The notes beneath the pieces are model-generated. The model was not told the DNA's origin, ran no database searches, and saw only the letters and a program-made list of their open reading frames with translations. A program made the position numbers and the translations under genes. Positions 34,168 through 42,514 of a stretch of 64,000 nt of DNA are shown here, piece after piece. Positions within the stretch are counted from its first letter, which is position 1; each line of letters starts with the position of its first letter. The stretch spans positions 1 to 64,000 of the forward strand of contig JBOFYV010000103.1 of the NCBI GenBank assembly GCA_051654865.1, in the 5' to 3' direction. Source of the DNA: JBOFOR01 sp051654865. GTDB taxonomy: Bacteria > Bacillota > Clostridia > Peptostreptococcales > Peptostreptococcaceae.

Positions 34168-35216
34168 TATATTGCTCCTTCCGTTGCTGTCTTATGGAAT
34201 TTTATTGCTTCATCTAAAGCTTTGTCCATATTATCAAAATTTATAACTTTATTGTATTTATATTTTTCTACCGAATGCATATATAAAGGATCGTAGTACT
34301 CTACTAAATACTTTTCTACTAGTTCTTCAATTTTTCCTTCTTCTAGTAATTTAATATACTCATCGACTTTTTGATGTCCTAGTCTTTTTCTAAACTTATT
34401 TATACAATCTCTTAATACCTCTATATTTTTTTCATCTTTATTGTATACATAATCTTTAGAAAGTCTTTTTACTCTATTTTCTATACTGCATTCAAGTAAT
34501 ATATGATATCCATCTCTAACTATTCCGTCATATATGTCATCTGGTATCAATACATGTCCAACTCTTTTACTTTCACTTTCTATAAATATATAGTCAGTTT
34601 TTGAGAAGAATATTTTTTCAAATATTTTAGTTTCGAATTTCTTTTGTTTTGGTGGCTTTTTATCAAATGTAATAAATCCAAAAGTAGATCCACTGTTTTG
34701 AGCTATACCTTCTAAGTCTATATTGTCTATGCTTTTTTCTTCTAACATATTTAATAAATCTGTTTTTCCTGCACCTGTAAGACCATGTACTACTATAAAC
34801 TGTTTCGTTTCCATTATATCTTTTAAGTATTTTATTACATAGTTTCTATACGCTTTGTATCCACCATCTAGTTGATATACATTTACACCTAGAGACGTTA
34901 GTAAACTTACAATCGATCCACTTCTCATACCGCCTCTAGCACAATAAACAACTATGTTCTCATATTCATTAGATAAGGACATTGCTTGCATATATATATC
35001 CTTTAACTTATATGATACATATTCAAATCCTTTTTCTATTGCTTGGTTTTTACCTTGCATTTTATATATTGTTCCAACTTCCTTATGTTCATTATTTTTA
35101 AATAATGGCATATTAAAAGCATCTAAAATATTATCTTCTTCAAATTCGCTTTCCGTTCTAACATCTATAAATATTACGTCCTTTAATTTTAATGCTTCTT
35201 CTACACTTATTTTCAA
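34167..35216 (-). CDS. mnmH: tRNA 2-selenouridine synthase
   Basis: Replaces sulphur by selenium at U34 of tRNAs for Lys, Glu and Gln, using selenophosphate (also named SelU or YbbB). The 349-residue protein has an N-terminal rhodanese domain with the catalytic Cys in VVYCARGGMRSG near 91, and a C-terminal P-loop domain with GLTGAGKTD near 145. A GTG three codons upstream is part of the ribosome binding site AGAAGGTG, so the TTG at 35216, six bases after it, is taken as the start. It follows ftsK immediately. Its presence implies that the cell makes selenophosphate; selD is not in the window. Confidence 0.9.
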   Translation of the reverse strand: MKISVEEALKLKDVIFIDVRTESEFEEDNILDAFNMPLFKNNEHKEVGTIYKMQGKNQAIEKGFEYVSYKLKDIYMQAMSLSNEYENIVVYCARGGMRSGSIVSLLTSLGVNVYQLDGGYKAYRNYVIKYLKDIMETKQFIVVHGLTGAGKTDLLNMLEEKSIDNIDLEGIAQNSGSTFGFITFDKKPPKQKKFETKIFEKIFFSKTDYIFIESESKRVGHVLIPDDIYDGIVRDGYHILLECSIENRVKRLSKDYVYNKDEKNIEVLRDCINKFRKRLGHQKVDEYIKLLEEGKIEELVEKYLVEYYDPLYMHSVEKYKYNKVINFDNMDKALDEAIKFHKTATEGAI

Positions 35217-35217
35217 T

Positions 35218-37587
35218 TTATTCACCTTCTAAGTCTTGTAAATCTTGTTTACTTATTAGTACTTTTCTAGGTTTACTTCCTTCACTTTGACCTACTATTC
35301 CTCTTTCTTCCATTGAATCTATAAGTCTAGCTGCTCTATTAAACCCGATTTTAAACTTTCTTTGAAGCATTGATGCTGATCCTTGACCACTCTCTACAAC
35401 GAATTCTATTGCTTCTTTTAATAAGTCATCTTCGTCACTACCTTTAGATACATTATTTGCTTTAGCTATAGTTTCCATTATATTATCTTCATACTTTACT
35501 TCTTCTTCTACTTGTTCTTTAACAAAGTCTACAATTCTTTCAGATTCACCTTCTGATACAAAAGCACCTTGTAGTCTAACAGGTTTTGCTGCACCTAATG
35601 GATAGAATAACATATCACCTTTACCTAGTAATTTTTCTGCTCCACCCATATCTAGTATTGTTCTAGAGTCTGTTTGAGATGAAACAGCAAAAGCTATTCT
35701 TGAAGGTATATTGGCTTTTATTACACCTGTTATTACATCTACCGATGGTCTTTGTGTTGCAACAATTAGATGCATACCTGCGGCTCTAGCCATTTGTGCT
35801 AATCTACATATATAATCTTCAACATCATTTGCACTTACCATCATAAGGTCTGCAAGCTCGTCTATTATTATAACTATTTTAGGTAGCTTTTCTTCACATT
35901 TTTCATTGTAACTTGTAATATCTTTTACACCATTTTCTGCAAACATTTTGTATCTCTTGTTCATTTCAACAACAGCCCAATTAAGTGCATTCGCTGCTTT
36001 TTTAGGATCTGTAACAACTGGTATTAATAGATGTGGTATTCCATTGTAGTTTGCAAGTTCAACAACTTTAGGATCTATAAGTAAGAACTTAACTTCGTCT
36101 GGATTTGCTTTATATAATATACTGTTTATTAATGTATTTACACAAACACTTTTTCCTGACCCTGTAGATCCTGCTATAAGTAAGTGAGGCATTTTGCCTA
36201 TATCTGCTATAATTGGCTTTCCACTTATATCTTTACCTAATGCCATAGCTAATGGCGAGTCAAACTTTTTAAATTCTTCACTTTCTAGTACTTCTCTAAG
36301 CCCTACAATTTGAGAACTTTCATTTGGTACTTCAATACCAATAGCACTCTTTCCTGGTATTGGTGCTTCCATTCTTATACTTTTAGCCGCTAAACTTAGT
36401 GCTATATCATCTGTTAGGTTTACTATCTTACTTACCTTTACGCCTGGGCTAGGTTGTATTTCATATCTTGTAATTGTTGGCCCTACCGTTACTTGATTTA
36501 CTTTTGCTTCTACACCAAAGTCTGATAAAGTTTTTTCTAGTAATGATGCATTTTTTAATACTTTTTTCTTTCCATTGTCATCAGCTTTTTTATCTATTTT
36601 GTTTAAAAGCTCTGTAGTAGGCTTCTTGTAGTTTTTATATGATGATTCTATCTTTATATCTAAAGGTTGAGTAGCCTCTACACTTACCTTTGCTTTTTTA
36701 CTACCTTCATTACTTTCAACTTTTGATTCTTTTAGCTCTTTCAAAACATCTAACTCTGACATACTTTGAGTTCCCTCTAGTATTTCTAGGTATTCGTCTT
36801 CTGCTTTATTGAATCCAACGATTTTTATAGTTTTATCTTCAACTTCATCTTCTAAAATTGGTGCATTTTGAGTATCATTCTCTTCTTTTTTATTAGATTT
36901 TAATCCTTTAAATAAACCTTGTTTTTTTACTACAGTCTCTTCCTCGACTTCATCTGTCATCATATCAATTGCAGATCTTTTCATATTAGATAATGCACCT
37001 TTTATATCTAGGTTTCCATTTTTAGCTCTATTTGACTTAGTTTTTATATTTAACATTAAATCTTTTACAGATATATTAAATGTAAATAAGAAAGCTATAA
37101 ATAAAGCAAATATACTTATTAGCCATCCACCTGTTATACCAAATATTTGCCTAATGTAATAAGTAATTGTAGTTGCAATTAACCCACAACCTTCTCCACT
37201 TACTCCCATTTCAATGACAGGTTTTATCATATCTGATTTTAATGGGCTATCCACTGGAAGAGTTTTTGCGTTTATTAATCCATAGAAAACAAATATAAAT
37301 CCTATTGCTACATAATAAACCTTCGTATGCTTCATCCTATATATATATTCATTGCCTTCAAAAAATCCAAGTATACCTGTTATTATAATAATAAATGGTA
37401 TTGCTATAGAAAGACCTCCAAATAATCCTTTGAATATATTTTGTAACATACTTCCAATTAACCCCATAGAGTCAGAATTTAGACTGTATAATAAAAATAT
37501 ACCTATAAATATAGAAATCAAGTTGTGATATTCTGCATTAAAATCTAATTTGCTGTCTCTTTTTTTAGACTTTTTCTTCTTAGCCAT
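35218..37587 (-). CDS. ftsK: FtsK/SpoIIIE DNA translocase
   Basis: A septal DNA pump that moves chromosomes during division or into the forespore. The 789-residue protein has an N-terminal membrane domain with four to five helices (about 25-175), a charged linker (about 190-350), a RecA-like motor with Walker A GSTGSGKS near 470 and Walker B IVIIDELADLMM near 575. It ends in a C-terminal gamma winged-helix (about 725-789, GSASMLQRKFKIGFNRAARLID) that reads KOPS/SRS sequences. GAGGTG at 37594-37599 directs the ATG at 37587, not an in-frame GTG inside that site. It is the first gene of a four-gene unit. SpoIIIE and FtsK cannot be told apart by sequence alone. Confidence 0.95.
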   Translation of the reverse strand: MAKKKKSKKRDSKLDFNAEYHNLISIFIGIFLLYSLNSDSMGLIGSMLQNIFKGLFGGLSIAIPFIIIITGILGFFEGNEYIYRMKHTKVYYVAIGFIFVFYGLINAKTLPVDSPLKSDMIKPVIEMGVSGEGCGLIATTITYYIRQIFGITGGWLISIFALFIAFLFTFNISVKDLMLNIKTKSNRAKNGNLDIKGALSNMKRSAIDMMTDEVEEETVVKKQGLFKGLKSNKKEENDTQNAPILEDEVEDKTIKIVGFNKAEDEYLEILEGTQSMSELDVLKELKESKVESNEGSKKAKVSVEATQPLDIKIESSYKNYKKPTTELLNKIDKKADDNGKKKVLKNASLLEKTLSDFGVEAKVNQVTVGPTITRYEIQPSPGVKVSKIVNLTDDIALSLAAKSIRMEAPIPGKSAIGIEVPNESSQIVGLREVLESEEFKKFDSPLAMALGKDISGKPIIADIGKMPHLLIAGSTGSGKSVCVNTLINSILYKANPDEVKFLLIDPKVVELANYNGIPHLLIPVVTDPKKAANALNWAVVEMNKRYKMFAENGVKDITSYNEKCEEKLPKIVIIIDELADLMMVSANDVEDYICRLAQMARAAGMHLIVATQRPSVDVITGVIKANIPSRIAFAVSSQTDSRTILDMGGAEKLLGKGDMLFYPLGAAKPVRLQGAFVSEGESERIVDFVKEQVEEEVKYEDNIMETIAKANNVSKGSDEDDLLKEAIEFVVESGQGSASMLQRKFKIGFNRAARLIDSMEERGIVGQSEGSKPRKVLISKQDLQDLEGE

Positions 37588-37647
37588 CAATCTCACCTCT
37601 TTAATATTTTATTCTTTATTTTAAGTTTACTAACCCCCATCATAGCA

Positions 37648-37678
37648 AAAAGTGCTAATGTATTAACACTAACACTTT
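37648..37678 (-). terminator. Intrinsic terminator after the TepA gene
   Basis: On the minus strand AAAGTGTTAGTGT pairs over 13 bp (with G-U pairs) with ACATTAGCACTTT, followed by further T residues, between the ClpP-like gene and ftsK. Confidence 0.7.
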
Positions 37679-37758
37679 ATCTATATTATTTAATTATACC
37701 ACATATTTTATAATACAAACAAACCTTATTTGTAGTAAGTTTTAATTCTAACGATTTG

Positions 37759-38544
37759 TTATTCTTCATCTTTTTCTTTAGTCTCATTTTCTTTTATTAG
37801 TTCTTTTAGTTTACTTAGTGCATCTTTTAATCCACCAACTTCATCTATAATGCCACACTCTACAGCTTCTTTACCTATTAGTACACTTCCTACATCGCTA
37901 ACTAATTCATCTTTTGAGTGCATTATTCTTTCTAACTCTTCTCTTTCTATTTTAGATGTTCTTATAATAAATTGAGTTATTCTTTCTTGCATCTTTTTAA
38001 AGTATTCAAAAGTTTCATTTACTCCAATTACTAATCCATTTGTTCTTATTGGATGTACAATCATAGTTGCTGTAGGTGCTATAAAAGAGTAATCTCCTGC
38101 TGTTGCAAGAGGAACTCCTATACTATGGCTACCACCTAGTACTAATGTAACTACCTTTTTAGATAAGCTATTTATAAGCTCAGCCATTGCAAGCCCTGCC
38201 TCTACATCTCCTCCAACTGTGTTTAGTATTATTAATACCCCTTTAATTTCAGAACTTTCTTCTATTGAGTAAAGCATCGGTATCATATGCTCATATTTAG
38301 TTGCTTTTTTTTGAGGATTTCCTATAAAGTGTCCCTCTATTTCACCAATTATAGTCATACACTGTATATCCTTAGGTGGCTGTGGTGGCATACTTGGTAC
38401 GCCCATTTGTTTCACATTTTGTATTTCTTCAGTTTCATTTTCTGGGCTATCATCAGATTGGTTTTTTAGTGATTTTTTTTCTTTTTTACCCTCATTAAAT
38501 TCTATGTAATTATTAAACGATGCATCTTCTCTATAATCTTTCAT
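37759..38544 (-). CDS. tepA: ClpP-fold serine peptidase, TepA (YmfB) type
   Basis: A ClpP-class protein of about 261 residues next to ftsK, as TepA is in Bacillus. An N-terminal charged extension of about 60 residues precedes the crotonase/ClpP fold (about 70-255). The nucleophile-type serine lies in GGSHSIGVPLATAG near 140 and the histidine in IVHPIRTNG near 165; the oxyanion region is LNTVGGDVEAGLAMAE. In Bacillus TepA has been linked to presecretory protein handling and spore formation. GAGGAG directs the ATG at 38544 over an in-frame start six codons upstream. It is flanked by terminators on both sides, so probably monocistronic. Confidence 0.85.
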   Translation of the reverse strand: MKDYREDASFNNYIEFNEGKKEKKSLKNQSDDSPENETEEIQNVKQMGVPSMPPQPPKDIQCMTIIGEIEGHFIGNPQKKATKYEHMIPMLYSIEESSEIKGVLIILNTVGGDVEAGLAMAELINSLSKKVVTLVLGGSHSIGVPLATAGDYSFIAPTATMIVHPIRTNGLVIGVNETFEYFKKMQERITQFIIRTSKIEREELERIMHSKDELVSDVGSVLIGKEAVECGIIDEVGGLKDALSKLKELIKENETKEKDEE

Positions 38545-38589
38545 ATATAGTGCTCCTCTCAAGTCTACTTTTAATTATTTTCCCCTTGG

Positions 38590-38640
38590 GTAAAAAAAAA
38601 ATTCACGTGTTACTTATATATCGTAATACGTGAATTTTTA
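38590..38640 (-). terminator. Intrinsic terminator of the aspartokinase unit
   Basis: The arms of about 16 bp (AAAATTCACGTGTTAC against its near-complement) are followed on the minus strand by nine or more T, right after the aspartokinase gene. Confidence 0.8.
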
Positions 38641-38652
38641 TATTATTTTTAT

Positions 38653-39867
38653 TTAATCAATGTAGAATTCATTGTGAATTGCATGCACTGCATCTGACAT
38701 ATTTTCCCTGTTTACTAAACAAGCTATTGTCATGCTAGAATCTGATGTTTGAAGTAATTGTATATGAGCTTTAGATAGTGCCCTAACTATTCTTGCCATT
38801 ATACCTGGTGTACCAGTTATTTTTGAACCTATTAAAGTTACCTTAGCACATTCTTTATTAAATTCATATTCAATATTATTTTTGTTTAGTATAATCTCTA
38901 ACTTATCACATTCATCTTCATCTATTACAAATGCCTTTTCTCCTACAAAGAAATTTATCATATCTATGCTTATTTTATTTTGTTCTATTTGATTTAATAC
39001 ATCTGTAAATGCAAGTTCTGTAGATTTAATTTTAACTTGGCATATTTTATCTTTATGTGCCACAGCAGTCATAACACCACTTTCATCTTCATACTTAAAT
39101 CCACAGTCATTGCATTCAATCCCTATTCTTGTACCCTCAAATGTTGGGTTAAGGGTATTTTTTATAGCGATTGTAATATTACCACTTTTAGCTAATTGAA
39201 CAGCTCTAGGATGAATAACTTTAGCGCCTTTATCCGCCATTTCAAATACTTCTTCATATCCTATGCAGTTCAACACTTTAGCCTGTGGTTCCACTCTAGG
39301 ATCTGCAGTCATTATTCCATCTACATCAGTGTAGATTTCTACAACTTTACAACTTAATGCCTTTCCTATAGCTACTGCCGAAGTATCACTACCACCTCTT
39401 CCTAATGTAGTAATTTCACCATCTTCTGTTCCACCTTGGAATCCCGCTATTACAACAACTTTATTACATTCTAATTCTTTTAAAATTCTTTCTGGCTTTA
39501 TATCCATTATTTTAGCATTTGCAAAGTCGTCATTTGTAATAATTCCAGCCTGTCTTCCTGTTAAAAAAGTAGACTCTAATCCATAAGATTGAAGCATATT
39601 TGTAAGAACTGTTCCTGATATTATTTCTCCACAAGACATTAATATGTCAAGTTCTCTCTTTTGAGGTTTTTTGTTTATCTGACTTAGTAATCCTATAAGT
39701 GTATCTGTAGCATAAGGTGCACCTTTTCTTCCCATAGCTGAAACTACCACTACCATAGCTAATTCTGGATTGTTTTCTTTGTATGATTTTACTATTTTAC
39801 AAACCTCATTCATTTTTTCATAAGACTCTACTGATGTTCCTCCAAACTTTTGAACTAAAATCTCCAT
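38653..39867 (-). CDS. dapG: Aspartate kinase
   Basis: Phosphorylates aspartate, the first step towards lysine, threonine, methionine and the spore compound dipicolinate. The 404-residue monofunctional enzyme has an N-terminal kinase domain with VQKFGGTS at the start, VVVVSAMGRKG near 40, and TTLGRGGSDTSAVAIG near 155, followed by two ACT domains (about 265-404) for allosteric control. The position matches Bacillus dapG, although the dipicolinate synthase and asd genes that flank it there are absent. Two ATGs lie two codons apart; the one at 39867 has the better distance from AGGGGG. Which amino acid inhibits it cannot be read here. Confidence 0.93.
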   Translation of the reverse strand: MEILVQKFGGTSVESYEKMNEVCKIVKSYKENNPELAMVVVVSAMGRKGAPYATDTLIGLLSQINKKPQKRELDILMSCGEIISGTVLTNMLQSYGLESTFLTGRQAGIITNDDFANAKIMDIKPERILKELECNKVVVIAGFQGGTEDGEITTLGRGGSDTSAVAIGKALSCKVVEIYTDVDGIMTADPRVEPQAKVLNCIGYEEVFEMADKGAKVIHPRAVQLAKSGNITIAIKNTLNPTFEGTRIGIECNDCGFKYEDESGVMTAVAHKDKICQVKIKSTELAFTDVLNQIEQNKISIDMINFFVGEKAFVIDEDECDKLEIILNKNNIEYEFNKECAKVTLIGSKITGTPGIMARIVRALSKAHIQLLQTSDSSMTIACLVNRENMSDAVHAIHNEFYID

Positions 39868-39879
39868 TTCCATGTCCCC

Positions 39880-40125
39880 CTAGTAAATACCGTCGTATTC
39901 TATTATTATCATATCATTACCTATTTTTCTTACACTTCTCCATGGTACTTCTAATACAGATCTATCTTTTTTCAACCCAAATAATCCTCTTTCTCTAGGT
40001 ATTAAAAGTGCCATTATTTCCCCTGTTGTTTCATCTAATATTAGGTCGCATTCTCCAATTACTCCTAGTCTTTCTCCTGTTACAAGATTGACTATTTCTT
40101 TTCCTGCTATTTCAGATAAATTCAT
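39880..40125 (-). CDS. ymxH: YlmC/YmxH-family sporulation protein (PRC-barrel)
   Basis: An 81-residue PRC-barrel protein of the YlmC/YmxH family, conserved beside the M16 peptidase gene in endospore formers. Typical features are MNLSEIAGKEIVNLVTGERL, ILDETTGEIMALLIP and the terminal VPWRSVRKIGNDMIIIE. GGGGGGAT precedes the ATG. PRC barrels usually serve as small protein- or RNA-interaction modules; the precise role of YmxH is not known. It sits between the M16 peptidase and aspartokinase genes with short gaps and is very probably cotranscribed with them. Confidence 0.9.
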   Translation of the reverse strand: MNLSEIAGKEIVNLVTGERLGVIGECDLILDETTGEIMALLIPRERGLFGLKKDRSVLEVPWRSVRKIGNDMIIIEYDGIY

Positions 40126-40149
40126 ATTTATCCCCCCAATGTTATTTAG

Positions 40150-41391
40150 TTATAGACTTATATTTTCAACATCTCTTCCTACTATACATATCCCCATTTT
40201 ATCTATGTTGAAGATTTTATCTATTACTTTATTTATAGTTTCTTTATCTACATCGTCTATATACTTTAGTATTTCATCAGTTGTCTTTACGTGTTTATTT
40301 AGTAGCATAGCTTTACCTATAGACATCATTCTGCTGCTGGTTCCTTCTAGCCCTAATATATAGCTTCCTTTTAACTGTTCTTTACTTTCTTTTATTTCTT
40401 TTTCTGTTAAATAATTTTTTCTTAGATCTTTGATTTCATATATAATAGATTCATACACATCTTCTAAATTTTCATTACTCATACTAGCAAATATACCAAA
40501 TTCACCGCATTTTTTATATAAACTTTGAGATGAGTATATTGAATAAACTAAACCTTGTTCTTCTCTAATTTTTTGGAATAATCGTGAACTTATGCTCCCT
40601 CCAAAAACTGTATTTATTATAGCTAAAGCATAAACTTCCTCTGTATTTTCTACCGGTATAGCCTCTAAGCTTATAGCTAAGTTTACTTGTTCTGTATCTT
40701 TATTTTTTGTTATAAAACAAGATTTAAAATCTGCTGTATTAACTTCGATATCAACTTTGTCACCTTGCCAATTTTTAAACTTTGTTTCTAATTTTTGAAC
40801 AATCTCCTCAAAATCAAAATTACCTGAGATTGAAATTACAGAGTTTTTAGGAACATAATATTTGTTGTAATAATCTAACATTAATTCTTTATTTAGCCTT
40901 TGTAGAGATTCTACAGTTCCCACTATATTCATTCCTAAACTACTTTCTTTGTATATTCCTTCTGTTAATAAATCGTATGCTAAATCTTCTGGTGAATCTT
41001 CATACATTTTTAATTCTTCTAGTATTACTGATCTTTCTTTGTCAATATCGCTCTCATTGAATAACGGATTTAGTACCATATCACTAATTATGTCTATACC
41101 AGTATCTATGTGAGAATTTAATAATTTTACATAGTAGCATGTACATTCTTTGCTTGTAAATGCATTTATTTGTCCACCTAAATTATCTATCTCGCTTGCT
41201 ATATCCTTAGAACTTCTATTTTTAGTTCCTTTAAATAGCATATGCTCAATAAAGTGAGATACACCATTGTTTTCTTCATTTTCTAGCCTAGACCCTGCAT
41301 TTACCCACAATCCTAATGAAATAGATTTTAAGTACGGTATTTCTTCTCCTATTATCGTCAATCCATTTTGTAATACATGTGTTTTATACAT
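40150..41391 (-). CDS. mlpA: M16-family zinc metallopeptidase (MlpA/YmxG type)
   Basis: A processing-peptidase-like zinc enzyme of about 413 residues with two related halves. The inverted zinc motif HFIEHMLFKGT near 47 supplies the HxxEH ligands, and a distal glutamate lies about 75 residues later. The C-terminal half carries the conserved REEQGLVYSIYS segment near 285. In Bacillus the orthologue mlpA (ymxG) has the same neighbours. GGAGG at 41398-41402 runs into an upstream ATG, so the ATG at 41391, with normal spacing, is chosen. It is expected to be cytoplasmic; physiological substrates are unknown. Confidence 0.9.
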   Translation of the reverse strand: MYKTHVLQNGLTIIGEEIPYLKSISLGLWVNAGSRLENEENNGVSHFIEHMLFKGTKNRSSKDIASEIDNLGGQINAFTSKECTCYYVKLLNSHIDTGIDIISDMVLNPLFNESDIDKERSVILEELKMYEDSPEDLAYDLLTEGIYKESSLGMNIVGTVESLQRLNKELMLDYYNKYYVPKNSVISISGNFDFEEIVQKLETKFKNWQGDKVDIEVNTADFKSCFITKNKDTEQVNLAISLEAIPVENTEEVYALAIINTVFGGSISSRLFQKIREEQGLVYSIYSSQSLYKKCGEFGIFASMSNENLEDVYESIIYEIKDLRKNYLTEKEIKESKEQLKGSYILGLEGTSSRMMSIGKAMLLNKHVKTTDEILKYIDDVDKETINKVIDKIFNIDKMGICIVGRDVENISL

Positions 41392-41543
41392 ACTCATCCT
41401 CCAACTGTACTGTGTTTATTTTTATGTTTAGCCTCTATATTAAACTTATAATCATTCTATATATATGTATGCATTTATTAAATTATAAGTTACTATCTCC
41501 ATTTATTCAACTAATTCTATTACTATACTTAATTTTACCTTTT

Positions 41544-42284
41544 TTAAAATACATCGCTTAGCTTGCCTGGTGTTAAACCTTTATCTCTAATTATATGTAT
41601 AATATCATCTATACACTGAGTAGTTGCATATGTAGGATGCATTAGAACTATACTATTTTCTTTTATATCTTTTTTCTTAACTCTTTCAATTATTACCTCT
41701 GGTTCTTGTCTATTTTTCCAGTCAATAGTGTCTATATCCCACTTTATACATGTATACCCTAACTCAGTAGCTGCTTTCATTGTACCTTCTCCAAATGAAC
41801 CCGATGGAGCTTGAAAAAACTTAGTTGGCTCTTTTGTTATATCTTCTATTATTGATTTAGATGTTTTTATCTGTTCTAAATTTTCTTCGTAAGATAAATT
41901 TGCATAATCTAAGTGCCTATGTCCATGATTACCAATCTCATGTCCTTTGCTTTTAATCTTCAATAATAATTCCTGATTTTTCTCAGCCCACCTACCAGTA
42001 ACATTAAAAGTAATTTTTACTTTTTCTTTATCAAGGGCATCTAATATACCTTCTACATATTCACTTTCCCAACCTAAATCTACATTACAAGTAAGCGCTA
42101 CATAATTACTCCCCTGTTTTGTACCTGTATTGTATGGTAGTTGAGATGATGTTATTAGTTGAAAAGCTGCTTTATCTGTTGACTTATTTATTAAAAATGC
42201 TATTCCCGATAAAACCAATATCATTGCTAGTATCCATAGTATAATTTTTTTTAGCTTATTTTTGTTAATTACCATCATTATCAT
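41544..42284 (-). CDS. ylxY: Polysaccharide deacetylase-family protein, YlxY type
   Basis: A 246-residue NodB-homology protein with an N-terminal membrane anchor (about 10-30), so it should act outside the cytoplasmic membrane. The CE4 motif 1, normally TFDDG, reads CNVDLGW near 70: one metal-site Asp remains while its partner is Leu. Motif 2, HEIGNHGHRH near 113, and motif 3, FQAPSGSFGEG near 155, are well preserved. Location beside pnp and the M16 peptidase gene matches Bacillus ylxY, whose motif 1 is also altered. Deacetylase activity is therefore uncertain. GGAGG supports the ATG at 42284. Confidence 0.85.
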   Translation of the reverse strand: MIMMVINKNKLKKIILWILAMILVLSGIAFLINKSTDKAAFQLITSSQLPYNTGTKQGSNYVALTCNVDLGWESEYVEGILDALDKEKVKITFNVTGRWAEKNQELLLKIKSKGHEIGNHGHRHLDYANLSYEENLEQIKTSKSIIEDITKEPTKFFQAPSGSFGEGTMKAATELGYTCIKWDIDTIDWKNRQEPEVIIERVKKKDIKENSIVLMHPTYATTQCIDDIIHIIRDKGLTPGKLSDVF

Positions 42285-42398
42285 ATATTTTTAAACCTCC
42301 CTCCTCTTATATTAACAATTACCCATAATGCATTTTTATTAACTCCCTTATAAATAATATTAGGTTGTCTATATTTTTATGCTTAAAATTAACTTTGT

Positions 42399-42470
42399 CT
42401 GAGAGAAGTGTCGGCGAAATACTTTATATGGCCAACGATACGGCTCGTATTCGTTTAGTTGCATTCGTTG
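42399..42470. other. GC-richer unexplained segment between ylxY and pnp
   Basis: In this 230-base intergenic region, about 70 bases are clearly richer in G and C and in CG dinucleotides than any neighbouring spacer. They include a near-palindrome AACGATACG-GCT-CGTATTCGTT (42434-42455). The segment lies between the pnp terminator and the ylxY leader. No ORF, known riboswitch or repeat copy was recognised. Confidence 0.4.
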
Positions 42471-42473
42471 TTT

Positions 42474-42507
42474 AAAAAAAGAAGCTACCTTGTTAGGTAA
42501 CTTCTTT
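42474..42507 (-). terminator. Intrinsic terminator of pnp
   Basis: A 13-bp stem AAAGAAGCTACCT / AGGTAACTTCTTT with one G-U pair and loop TGTT, followed by a run of seven T on the minus strand. Confidence 0.88.
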
Positions 42508-42514
42508 GTTTATA

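Noticed and set aside
42399..42470. Known riboswitch in the CG-rich island
   Set aside because: Compared by eye with cyclic-di-GMP, preQ1, THF and TPP aptamer cores; none of their conserved elements is present, so it is reported only as unexplained.
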